Part shown: one piece after another, positions 54,010-64,000 of the stretch | How positions within the stretch are numbered: position 1 is the stretch's first letter | Layout: each line of letters opens with the position of its first letter | NCBI GenBank assembly: GCA_039720395.1 | Contig: CM077824.1 | Coordinates: 23,637,278-23,701,277 of the forward strand | DNA length: 64,000 bases | Direction: 5' to 3' | Source of the DNA: Liquidambar formosana | Taxonomy: Eukaryota > Streptophyta > Magnoliopsida > Saxifragales > Altingiaceae | The notes under the pieces: generated by a model | Told to the model about the DNA's origin: nothing | Database searches by the model: none | Seen by the model: only the letters and a program-made list of their open reading frames with translations | Made by a program: the position numbers and the translations under genes

Positions 54010-57000
54010 TGTGAACCCACGAAAAAGCGCGGAGCCCACAAGGGTTTGGCAAAAAATACAGAGGTGAAAGACAACAAACAAAAAGGAGTCGCCACCTCAT
54101 TTTTTAGGGAAAAAAGGAAAACCGCAAAAATGTTTTATTTTCAAAACCACATGACTCCATTAAAGGAAAAGCAAAGTCTTTGAAACCAGAAAATTGGATT
54201 CGGGGGCTAAGTTACGACGTGGGAAGGTTCTGGGCAAAAGCCCATAGGCACCCACATCGCCCAAGTTGGTCTCTTAATTTAATTGGGCTAACTTAAGATC
54301 TTTTCCACTCAAATATCATCATATATCATCACAAGACAGCATGCATATCATATATTTCATCCAATCATCTCATGTACAATCACTCAAATAAAACAAAACA
54401 AAAAGAAAAGAAAAGAAAAGAAAAAGCCTAGGATACTTGGATCCTAGAACGGACATGAGCCTCACGAAGAGCGCCTACATACCATGCAGTGAAATACATG
54501 GATCAAAGTCCACGTAGTTCGAAAAGAATAGGGTTACAACCTAATACAAACCTATGGTAAAAACCCTAAGTTTCCTTATTTGAAAGAGAATTGAATAAAC
54601 AAGTTTGAATTTAGGAAAACTTCCACAAAATGGAAACCTTGATAAAAAAACAGGATTTATTATTGAAGGAAACCTTTGATTAAGACCATAGAATTGTATT
54701 AAGAAGTAACCCTAGGAGGGAGAAGAGAAAAGAAAGAAAAAGAAAGGTGAATTGGGGCACCTTCAAACCCTACTTACCTAAGCGCACAAGCTCCTAGCAT
54801 TAGCCATTTCAGACCATTGCAGCCCTATTTGCAATAGGACAAGCATTGTACCTGTTTGCACCCTTACAAGTGCACACAATCATGCAAAGAAAGCAATATG
54901 CAAATCTGGACAGAACCTTGACAAGGCCTAAAATCATCCATTAATCATGCAAACAACAAGGATAATGAATAACTAAGGACTCTAACTCAACCCTACATGC
55001 AATGACTCGACTAACATGCATAAAAACCTACCAAAGACAAGCCAACAAGCATAAGAGACTCCAATAATATCAATAAACATGATAACAAAGCACATTCTAA
55101 CCAAAAAGATGATATTTCATGTAAAATATGAAAATAGGCCTCCCTACGGCGAGCTTTCTTAAGCGAAACTATCCTAGGATAATTTCACGTAAAAAAGTCA
55201 TTATGGGGAGGTGCAATCAACATATCCTATGTAAAATATATACCCTAGAACACAACAGAAGTGATTTCATGCTTAAACACATCACAAAAGACTCTCATGC
55301 AAAACCTCACTCAACGAAAAGGATAATTATCCTTAGAAAAGGATAATATCTCCAAAAACCCTATAAAATATACTATATGAATGCAAACCTAGCATGATTC
55401 AACTATATGCAGCATATATAGAATGACTATGATGAGCAACAACTCAAAAAGCTAAGCTAAGCATGCTGTATAAGACCTATGCAATTTCAGGGTTATCAAA
55501 ACCCTAATCTCACAACTATGCATTAAAACCTATGAAACGACTCTAAGACATGCTCAAATTATCATGAATATCATTCATATAGCATATATTGACTAACAGG
55601 AACATCCACACATGATAATAATCACAGCAACCTAAACATGTGAACTATGCATGATTTAAGAAGATAGAATGAATAAGGCTATCAAATCCTTGGTAACCCA
55701 GGGATTATCAAGCATATAAAGCCATAAACTATCCTAAAATCATTCATATAACATCACATAAACATTGAATTCAATCCACAAGAAAAGCAATTGCATGCAC
55801 TATAACTATCTTAAAAGAAGAAGAAGAAAGAGAAGAAGGAGAAGCAGAAATTCATGTTCAGCATTGAAGGGATAGGCTTACCTCTTATAGACTCTTCCTT
55901 GTCTTCAATCTCCTTGTTTCCTTGCTTGCTTGGGGTTGAAGAGCCTCCTCTTGAAGTCCTTCTAGCTCTCCAAACTCGTAGCTCCCTTTCTCTCTAAGTG
56001 TAAAGTGCAATTCACCTCCCCCCATGTGCTGAATAACATGTCCTTTATATAGAGAACTGACCCCCTAAACCAATGGCTAGGATTAATTCACTAAATAATG
56101 ATCCTAGGGCTCTTAGAGACTCTCTTGGTGCTCAAACAACTCAAACCTACACACTCCTAAGCTCAGACAAGTTGTTTTGGCGGAGGAAATCGTCAAAAGA
56201 GGAAAGAAGAGTCAGAGTTTGACTTAAAGAAGGATTCCTCGGGTGACCAACTAGGCCTGGACGGTTAGCCGTCTGGGCTTGGACAGCTGACCGTCCAGCC
56301 CCGGACGGTTACCCGAGGCCCTCCTATTTCCGCTTCGGTTTTGACTTCTACTTGCTTCAGAAGTCCTAAAATCTTCAAATTAAGTCCGATTTTGACGAAA
56401 TAAAAGCCAAAACGACCGTGTTTCGAAGGGGAACACATTTTTAGGCATTTTAGGACAAAAATTCTCAACCATGGGTGCATGGTTAGGTTTTACAAAGGTA
56501 GTTAACCATGGTGCTTCACCGTCGCTAAGCTGGGTTTGTACACAAGGTCGAACCAAATGCTTTCCCAATCGAAAATTGATCTTTCTAAACATGTTTAGGA
56601 CATAAATAAAGCCCAATTGAAGTTAAATGAGAGAAAATTGATTGGGTCTTATGAGTCAATTTGAGCAAACCAAGAAAGGATCTTTTAGCCAACCCGAACC
56701 ATTACGAGCCGAATTGATCTTAAACCATTAATTCATGAAATTGAACCTATATATGGACTCTATATAACCATATGAACTCGACGGAATGACTCGGGATCCA
56801 TTCCAAAGTCAAATGGAAAATATACAGCTTAAAAGACGATTATGCCCTTTGAGTCGCAAAAGTTCTTATTGACTATCGAGATGAACTCCAAATCACTTCA
56901 AAATTCATACACATGATATTCAATGCCATAGAAACTCAATGCAAAAGACTAGACTCAAAAAGGACTCAAAATCCTACATGAAATGATATGTCCTAGCTAA

Positions 57001-57023
57001 GGTGACAAAAATGGGGTGTGACA
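54010..57023 (-). repeat. 5' LTR of the Ogre-like element
   Basis: Same structure as 34000-37012. The minus-strand start is at 57023 and the end at 54010. The GGACGG palindrome cluster lies at about 56257-56314 and the TATA box at about 56043-56052. It abuts the primer-binding site on its inner side and the CCTAT duplication on its outer side. It provides the promoter for the element. Confidence 0.9.
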
Positions 57024-57028
57024 CCTAT

Positions 57029-57535
57029 GTAACTAGATTTTTTAGTATTCTAATTTTTAAAAGCATATAACTTGCAATATGTACATCCGTTTTCAAGAGA
57101 AATTATATTTTTGGAACCTACTCATCGACATCTTCGAAACAAGATCCATATTATTTAGGTAATTATTAAAAAAAATTGAAATTGTAAAATTTTATTATTT
57201 GGCTCAATCAAATATAATACTTCAAAAAACTGTAAAATTTTACCACTTCACAAAATAGTAAAATTTTTCACTTATCTCTTTAGAACTCTAAAAAACTGTT
57301 TATATGGAGGGGAAAAAAAATAATTAAAGAAGCTGCTGCATCATATATACCAACAATTTGTGATTGCCTACCTCCACCTCGCCACACCTATTCAACATAA
57401 GTATTTGGCTTCTGGCTTTTTTTTTTAAAATTTTTTTTTATTTATAACTTGGAGCACCTTCTTTGCTTTGCATTTCTTTATGTTTTTTTTGGTATAGTAG
57501 GTGCATAAATTGCTGACTTTCATTAACAGTATGTT
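57029..57535 (+). other. Right flank; start of duplicated block (copy 2)
   Basis: 57029-57111 is unique flank next to the Ogre insertion. From about 57112 it matches 37106 onward. No gene is seen. AT-rich. Confidence 0.6.
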
Positions 57536-58049
57536 ATGACAAACCAAATGCTCATCGCAAACTACGATGTCGAGAAGGTGTACATTGACAACGGGGCACC
57601 AATAAATGTCATGTTCAAGAAACTATTTGACCAGCTCGGTCTGAAAGATTCAGATCTAAAACCGCCATGTAAGCCTCAGAGCCTTCATTGGAAACACTAC
57701 TTTCCCCCTCGAGCAGATCTATCTAGCAGTTCGGGCAAGGCCAGTTCAGACCATGGAAACTTTTGTGGTAATTTAGGAACGCTTTGCTTGCAATCTCATT
57801 CTGGGCTAACCTTAGATCCACGCCATCCGGGCTGTGCCCTTGACATATCATCAATCAGTTTGGTTTCTCTGTTCGGGGGGAATTATAGAGATCAGAGGAA
57901 ACCAAGCTATAGCTAGGGAATGCTTCCTCACAGAGTACACCGGACACTCAAGTCCATCTTCATCTAGGCTCAAATCAAAGATAGCTAAGCTCCCTAGCTC
58001 AGACACAGAAGTTCAGCCCTCAAAGAAACCAGAGCAAAAGAAGAAGACT
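57536..58049 (+). pseudogene. Tat-like protease fragment (copy 2)
   Basis: Differs from 37543-38056 at only about three bases. It has the same KVYIDNGAPINVMF segment, the same frameshift, and the same cut by the solo LTR at AAGAA. Confidence 0.75.
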
Positions 58050-58054
58050 AAGAA

Positions 58055-60179
58055 TGTGAGGACCCAAGGCTTGATTTATGAGAATTTTGGGTTAAGATGT
58101 GCTAAGGTAGGTTTTAGTGAGCCTAACACTTCTTTTTGTGTATGTTGAGCAATATAGTTGACTACAGTGACTTATAGTCGACTATATTATCAGGTAGAAC
58201 CTCTTTTGTGCATGCTGAGAAATTTAGTTGACTATAATGAGTTATAGTCGGCTATATTGTCAGGCAGAATGTTACAATACTTAATTTGGGGAGTTTTAGT
58301 CGACTATAACGCACGAATTTCAGTTTTTGGGCTAGATTTTAATGGGGTAAAAAGACCATCATACCCCTCACTTATACCCCATTTATAAACCCAACTTCTA
58401 GAGGGTTCTTACCCATCCTTCCCAGCCAAGAGAGAAAGATAGAGAAAAAGAGAAGGAGAAAGGAGGAGAGGCTCGACGGTGGCTCGCCAGAGCACGGTAG
58501 CCTCGATCCGACACCGGCGAGCTTGGATCTAGCGTATTTTGGCCTGATCTACACACGTATGGTTGTGGATTTGGATTTCTTCACTCTATTTTTGAGGTAG
58601 GGGCATTTTCTCATCTTAAACCATTGATGCATGGGGGTTTTGGGTTTAAATCATGTAAAAATACATGTATTTGGCATGCTTTGCATAAATATCATGCATA
58701 TGGGCATATTTTATGGGTTTTAATAAATTTTAGGAAAATCTAGGGTTTTGTATTTACCCTATTTGGTCATATGCATGTTACATTTCAAACCCTCACATGA
58801 TTTAGGGTACAATGGGTTGGTTTACATTCCTCCTTTTTGTTATATTCTTGTTATTTATGAAACTCTTATATGTTTAAGGGTTTAAATAGGTTGGTTTTTA
58901 AAACCTATTGGACTATTTTGTGTGGTTGGAATATTGGGTTTCATTTTTATATAAATGATTTGAAACTATTATATTGAAAATGGTTAGGAAATGATTACCA
59001 TAATTTATGGAGTTATTTTATATGGTTTTCAAAGTACAAACCTATTATGTGGTTTTTGGAAAATTTATATATAATTTTCCAGTTTATGTGGGAATTATGA
59101 AATTGGTAAATGAAAAGAAAAGTGTTAATGATATGGATATGGTGATGAGGGCTACTGGAGATAGGATTACTGCGGTCCCAAAGGAACGGGACATCTTGCC
59201 GTGTCTTCCTATCCTTTAGTCCTGGGCTATGTGCCCAAATAGAGGTTACTGCGGTCCCATGTAGGGATGTCTTGCCGTGTTTCCTCTTGAGGTTACTGCG
59301 GTCCCAAATAGGGATGTCTTGCCGTGTTTCCTCCTATTCCGTGCGCGAGGGCCCCGTATAACTTGGGGAGGATTTATCAGTTTGAAAGACTGATGTTATG
59401 GATTGCCAGATATGGCGGATGATGGTTACTAGCTTATAAGGCTGTGATATGATATCAGAAAATGATGGTTAATTCATTTGTAAAATGATGATTTTGATAA
59501 CAAATAACTTGAGTTATTTCTTACTTCTTTAAAAAAAAAAAGGGTGTTGCTATTTAATGATTTAACTTCCGCAGTTATTTCGTTATACTTGTATCAGTTT
59601 TATTTACCGAAAAATTATATTGCAAACTAATCAATGGTTTTGCAGGGCTTTGGAAAAGTATATAAATTATGGTTTTTAAAACCTTGGGTTATTTTGGGAA
59701 AATGTTTTCCTATTGAGCGTGTAGCTCATACCCCCACAGTTTTTCTTGCAGGTCATATTTTCAAAATAAAGCTTGACTTGGGGTTTGGGAAGCACATCAG
59801 CATGCTTGCATTCATATAGAGGATCATTGTATTTTATTTCGACTTTGAGCCTAGGCATGTATTAATTTTAATTCATGGCCTGTAATAAAAAGATAAGTAG
59901 TGGATGCAGATGTGGATGAGACCCATGTGATTACGATACAGCTTGTAGTTTTATTTATTTTTGGAATAGTGTGTGGATGGTTGAAATGATTATAAATGGG
60001 TTTTCTATAGGTTTTATGATTAGTCGATAACTTGGTATGTCCTATTTACAGACGGGACCATGCTGGATTTTCTAAAAATGTTTTCAAAAGAATTATTTTC
60101 ATTAAACATCCACCAAAATTGGCTTTAAAACTGATTTTTTTTACTATATAACTAACGGTCCCCATTTTGGGTCGTTATA
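58055..60179 (+). mobile_element. Solo LTR, Gypsy (Tekay-like?), copy 2
   Basis: A 2125-bp LTR with TSD AAGAA (58050-58054 and 60180-60184), ending GTCGTTATA, a C-to-T change from the usual GTTACA. By hand count there are about 25 differences from 38062-40172 (about 1.2%). It keeps TCCCCATTTTGGGTCG near its end, where copy 1 has a short deletion. Palindrome TATAGTCGACTATA lies at 58173-58186. Confidence 0.92.
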
Positions 60180-60184
60180 AAGAA

Positions 60185-62070
60185 GGACATGGATCCCTTA
60201 TAACAACTAAAGAACAGGCAGCCCGGAGTAGAAAAAACCACATCTGAGCCGGCGGACCAACTAGAGAGGAGCTCAGGAAGATGGTCATCGATCCGAAGAA
60301 CATAGAGAAATTCTTTTGGATTGGTGACTCTCTACTCGAGAAAAATGCAACCAAACTATTCGAGTTTTTGAAGGCAAATGTCGATGTTTTTGCCTGGTCT
60401 CCACATGAAATGCCTTGTATAAGCCCAAGTTTGATGACTCACGAGCTTTAGGTTTACCCTAATCAAAAGCTAATTGTTCATAAACAACGCACTCTCAGAT
60501 GAAAAAGCTTAGGCTATAACAGATGAGGTTAGCAAGCTACTTAAAGCTAGTTTCATTAGAGAAGTCAAGTATTCGAGCTGGCTCGCAAACCCGGTCCGCG
60601 TAAAAAAGAAGATAGGGGATTGGAGGGTTTGTATAGATTTTACTGACCTCAACAAGTCATGTCCAAAAGATTAGTTTTCCGCTCCCAAAGATTAATCAGC
60701 TAATCGATTCTATCTCAAGATATGCAATACTAAGTATATTTAATGCATTCTCTAGATACCATCAGATACCAATGGTCAAGCATTATCAAGAGAAGACCTC
60801 ATTTATCACTCTAATTAGAACTTATTGTTACAAAGTGATGCCATTCAGGCTAAAGAATACCGGGGCAACCTACCAATACTTAGTCAGTAAAATGTTTGAG
60901 GGGCTCATTAGGAAGAACTTGGAAGCCTATGTCGACGACACCATAGTAAAAAGCAATTTGGAGAAAGAACACCTTGCTGATTTAGTTGAAGCATTCTCTA
61001 GACTCAAGCAGTTCGATATGAAGTTAAATGCTAAAAATAGCTCCTTCGGGGTCAGCTCAGGAAAATTCTTGGGGCACCTAGTCTCTAGAAAGGGGATCGA
61101 GGCCAATCCAAGCAAAATTGAGGTGATCATAAATTTGAAAATTCTAACTCGGGTCAGAGATGTACAACAACTAAATAGTATGGTCGCAGCTCTAAGTCGT
61201 TTCATCTCCAGATCCCCAGACAAGTGCCACCTCTTTTTTCAAATCCTCAAAAAGAGCCGAAGTGCAGCGTGGAATCCAGACTACTAAGAAGCATGCACAC
61301 AACTCTTGAACCACCTAGAACAACTACTGGTACTTACCAACCTGCATATCAATGAATCTCTCTATCTTTGCCTAATATATCAACTCATGTGCTAAGTGGA
61401 GTTCTGGTCATACAATGAGTTAGGGAGTAGAAACCGGTTTAGTATGTTAGTAAAACCATGTTAGATGTCGAGAGCAGATACCTACTTCTGGAAAAACTCC
61501 TCCTCGCACTTGTTACTACCTCAAGAAAACTCCAACATTACTTCCAATCTCACCCAATAATCATGCTAACCAATTATCTTCTTAAAGACATACTGAGAAA
61601 GGACGGAAGTTCAGTTTTCTTTGACCAAACGAGGGGGTAAGGAAGGAACTTGGGAGCTTATGGTTAACGGAACTTCAAAAACTAAAGGGGCAAGTCTTAG
61701 AATAGTATTGACCACCCTGGGGAAGATAGTTATTAAGCAAGCAAGCAATCAGACTTGAATTCCTAGCCCTCAAATAATAAAGTCGAATACGAGGCAATTC
61801 TTGCCGGGCTGGAGATTACTAAAGCAGCTAGGGTAAGAAAACTCATTGTTCTCAGTGATTCTCAACTCGTAGTGAGACAACTGAACAAAGAATATGAGAC
61901 CAAGGATAGTAGGATGAAAGCCTACACACAGATAGCATAGGAGTTAGCATCTAAATTCAAGGAAATTGAGTTTAAACGATTCTTTAGAGATCAAAACAGG
62001 CATGTTGACTCCCTAGTTGCACTGGGAGCCACCCTAGAAACTTACGAACCAAGAACCATCCATGTCATAA
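60185..62070 (+). pseudogene. Tat-like reverse transcriptase and RNase H (copy 2)
   Basis: Better preserved than copy 1: an open frame from 60772 to 61287 spans YCYKVMPFRLKNTGATYQYL, the catalytic YVDD (60928-60939) and the thumb to FFQILKKSRSAAWNPDY. Upstream (60230-60770) frame breaks are shared with copy 1. RNase H (about 61560-62070) again has Asn in place of the first catalytic Asp. Shared lesions show that the element was dead before the block was copied. Confidence 0.87.
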
Positions 62071-62204
62071 TGCTACATGAACCAAGCATTGGGAATGAGA
62101 AACCAGTTTACACTATCAGGGTCATACCTCCGAGTTAGATGGGCCAAATTATTGCTTAATTACAGAAGGATGAACTCCCAGAGGATAAAAATAAAAACTA
62201 TAGA

Positions 62205-62746
62205 ATACGGGTGAGGGAGGCTCGGTTTTGGCTCTCTTCATCTAGGATATTATACAGAAGATCGTATTCAGGCACCTACCTCAGATACTTACACCCATCA
62301 GAAGTTGAGAATTTGTTAGTCGAGCTCCACCAAGGCTCATGTGGGGGTTATACTGGAGGTCGGTCCCTAGCTCATCGAGCAATATCACAGGGCTTTTGGT
62401 GGTCATACATGCAAAAGGATTCAGTTCGGTTCGTTAAGATATGTCTGAAGTGTCAGCTATTCGCAGACAAGATACATCAACCAGCTCAAGAGCTCTACCT
62501 ACTTGTGAGCCTGTGGCTTTTTCCTTAGTGAGGTCTAAATCTGGTAGGCTCTCTACCTTAGGCCTCAGAGAAAAGGAAATATTTGTTCATCGCCATAGAC
62601 TACTTCACGAAATAGGTGGAAGCCATAACTCTTGCATCAATCAAGGACTCCGACATCATTAAGGTTTTGTGGGAAAATATCATCACTCGATTCGGGGTCT
62701 GAGAGCCTTTATATCAGATAACGGAAATTAGTTTGACAGTAGAAAG
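62205..62746 (+). pseudogene. Tat-like integrase region (copy 2)
   Basis: An open frame (62211-62528) carries LRYLHPSEVENLLVELHQGS, GGRSLAHRAISQGFWWSYM and KICLKCQLFADKIHQPA, the H2C2 zinc-binding module of integrase. The catalytic core follows in broken frames and is cut at 62752 by the GTACGC-type LTR. Confidence 0.82.
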
Positions 62747-62751
62747 ACCAG

Positions 62752-64000
62752 TGTAGACACCCCATTTTGTACCCGTTGTCATCTTAAAGTCTCGTGGTCC
62801 CAATGATGAGGTTTATTATTCGTCTTGACAAAATGCGAAGTGATTCCAAACGAGCCAATGAAGTCACAGTGAAAATCCTAAGTTTGCAGCCATTTTTTAT
62901 TCAGCCCTAATGCGTACGCACCTGTAATGGGTGCGGACGCATTCCTGCATACGCAACCACTTGGGATGCGTACGCACCCTCCCTTTTTATGGAAACTCCA
63001 GATTTAGTAGTTCTTTCTCCCTATGACTTCTAATTAAAAAGAAGAATCCTATTTCGAATGCAATTGCAGTTAGCAACCCGGGAAGGACTCCTAAAACCCT
63101 AAGAATCTCAATATATACACCATTATAATTCTGAAAGGGGGACTAGAACTCCTAATCCAAGGAGCCAACATACAATTTACCCAAAAACCCTAAACTGAGG
63201 ATTCATGCTGTGATTTTGGAGGCTTGCAAGGAGGAATTAAGCGGATTTGAAGGCGCGTAAACCTGAGGGTAATTCTCTATCAATTTCTATTCAGTTTCAT
63301 AGGTTATGGTTATGGATGATGGAATTAATGTTGGTATAATAATATGCATGCTGGTTGATGTGTGTTATTTATTTATTATGCATGATTTAGAAGAGTAGGG
63401 TTGTTAGAAAGTGAAATTTGTCATAATTCAGCAACAATTTTCTAAAATCAGAAATCGTATTTTAATCATAACTTTTGACTCCGAAGTTGGAATTGGATGA
63501 CATTAGTCTTCTTAAAAAGATAATTCAATTCTCTACAACTTTGTATTTCACGAGTTTTGTCCAATTCCAATGTTTTTATACCCAAAAATGCGATTGAAGT
63601 TGCTACTATTATAAAGTGACGAAAATCACTTTCTTTTCTCTTTTTCTCTTTTATTTATTTGATCTCATTATGCATGATTATGGGTGAAATATGATGTTAG
63701 AATGCATGCTTAGGATGAATAAGTTGTATAATTATTGTATATCATGCCATAATAGTGGAGTAGGTTAAAACTGAATAGGACCGACTGACTGCCCGTTTAT
63801 CATTGTTATTATCAATTAATGATATTAATATTGATATATTAGGCAAACATTCATTCTTCTGATTTCGTAGTAAAGCTATTTGCTTGTAGTATTCTAGATA
63901 TTTAGTTTTAGGGTAGTTTGTATTGTTTTTTGTTTTTTTTTTCTAGATTTTGGGATACGCCTACAGGTTACGTACGCACCTCTCATGGTTGCGTACGCAC
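62752..64000 (+). mobile_element. LTR with GCGTACGC palindromes (copy 2, runs off window)
   Basis: It starts TGTAGACACCCCATTTTG after ACCAG and matches 42732-43980 with few changes. One palindrome unit here is TGCATACGCA, where copy 1 has TGCGTACGCA. The window ends inside it, so its 3' border is not visible. Confidence 0.75.

Larger units (their letters stand above)
34000..57023 (-). mobile_element. Ogre-like Gypsy retrotransposon, with internal replacement
   Basis: Two 3.0-kb LTRs in the same orientation (34000-37012 and 54010-57023) flank the element, with a 5-bp target duplication CCTAT at 33995-33999 and 57024-57028. The minus-strand layout is 5' LTR (right), primer-binding site, gag-protease (53329-49931), probable intron, partial RT (49657-48572), then a foreign block (about 37106-48571), then a polypurine tract and the 3' LTR (left). 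RNase H and integrase are absent. Long LTRs, a large gag-protease frame with a G-patch-like segment and an intron before RT point to the Tat/Ogre lineage. By hand count the LTRs differ at roughly 40 sites, nearly all transitions (about 1.4%). Confidence 0.88.

Noticed and set aside
34000..64000. Simple 20-kb tandem segmental duplication
   Set aside because: The offset explains both repeats, but the CCTAT target duplications outside the outer LTRs and the 93-bp internal end next to the left LTR fit one retrotransposon insertion plus later replacement of its interior.

Overview
The window reads as nuclear DNA of a flowering plant, probably a eudicot. It is AT-rich, has plant-type splice sites, and is filled with plant transposon classes: Tat/Ogre-type Gypsy elements, Helitrons, Mutator-like elements, Tourist and hAT miniature elements, a tRNA-derived SINE and an endogenous plant pararetrovirus. 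I see no intact host gene. The only clear host-derived coding piece is a terminal exon resembling the NUDT14-type ADP-sugar diphosphatase, and it lies inside a Mutator-like element. The species cannot be named from this.

Layout. 1-7.2 kb: T-rich non-coding DNA with an 86-bp tandem duplication, a Tourist-like MITE (1415-1707) and three Mutator-type MITEs with 9-bp target duplications (3038-3437, 4153-5323 with a nested palindromic MITE, 5360-5736). 7225-12683: a 5.5-kb Pack-MULE-like element whose 450-bp inverted ends each carry a GC-rich leader and a splice donor pointing inward. 12.7-20.5 kb: AT-rich DNA with MITEs, a cluster of minus-strand Helitron ends, a non-autonomous hAT element (16843-17603) and a complete small Helitron (19564-20472).

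20.6-32.5 kb: an endogenous caulimovirid, florendovirus-like in its gene order. It is present as a little more than one turn of the circular genome: it starts in the coat region, runs through protease, RT, RNase H, ORF2, promoter, primer-binding site and movement protein, and re-enters the coat region, with about 440 bp of terminal redundancy. It is broken by a solo LTR (21419-23892, TSD ACAAT), a Helitron (24767-26388) and many stops. A SINE with a 20-bp target duplication sits at 33434-33651.

34000-57023: one minus-strand Ogre-like retrotransposon with 3.0-kb LTRs and TSD CCTAT. Gag-protease, a likely intron and part of RT remain at 49-53 kb. The rest of pol is replaced by an 11.5-kb block (about 37106-48571). 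That block's first 6.9 kb is a near-identical copy of the right flank (57.1-64 kb). Both copies hold a decayed plus-strand Tat-like Gypsy element carrying the same solo LTR and the same second LTR.

Most noteworthy: (i) clusters of short palindromes, different in each family, in several unrelated LTRs; (ii) the 11.5-kb replacement inside the Ogre element; (iii) the longer-than-unit viral insertion and its second ORF; (iv) the NUDT14-exon Pack-MULE; (v) an LTR-end motif present three times inside that MULE.
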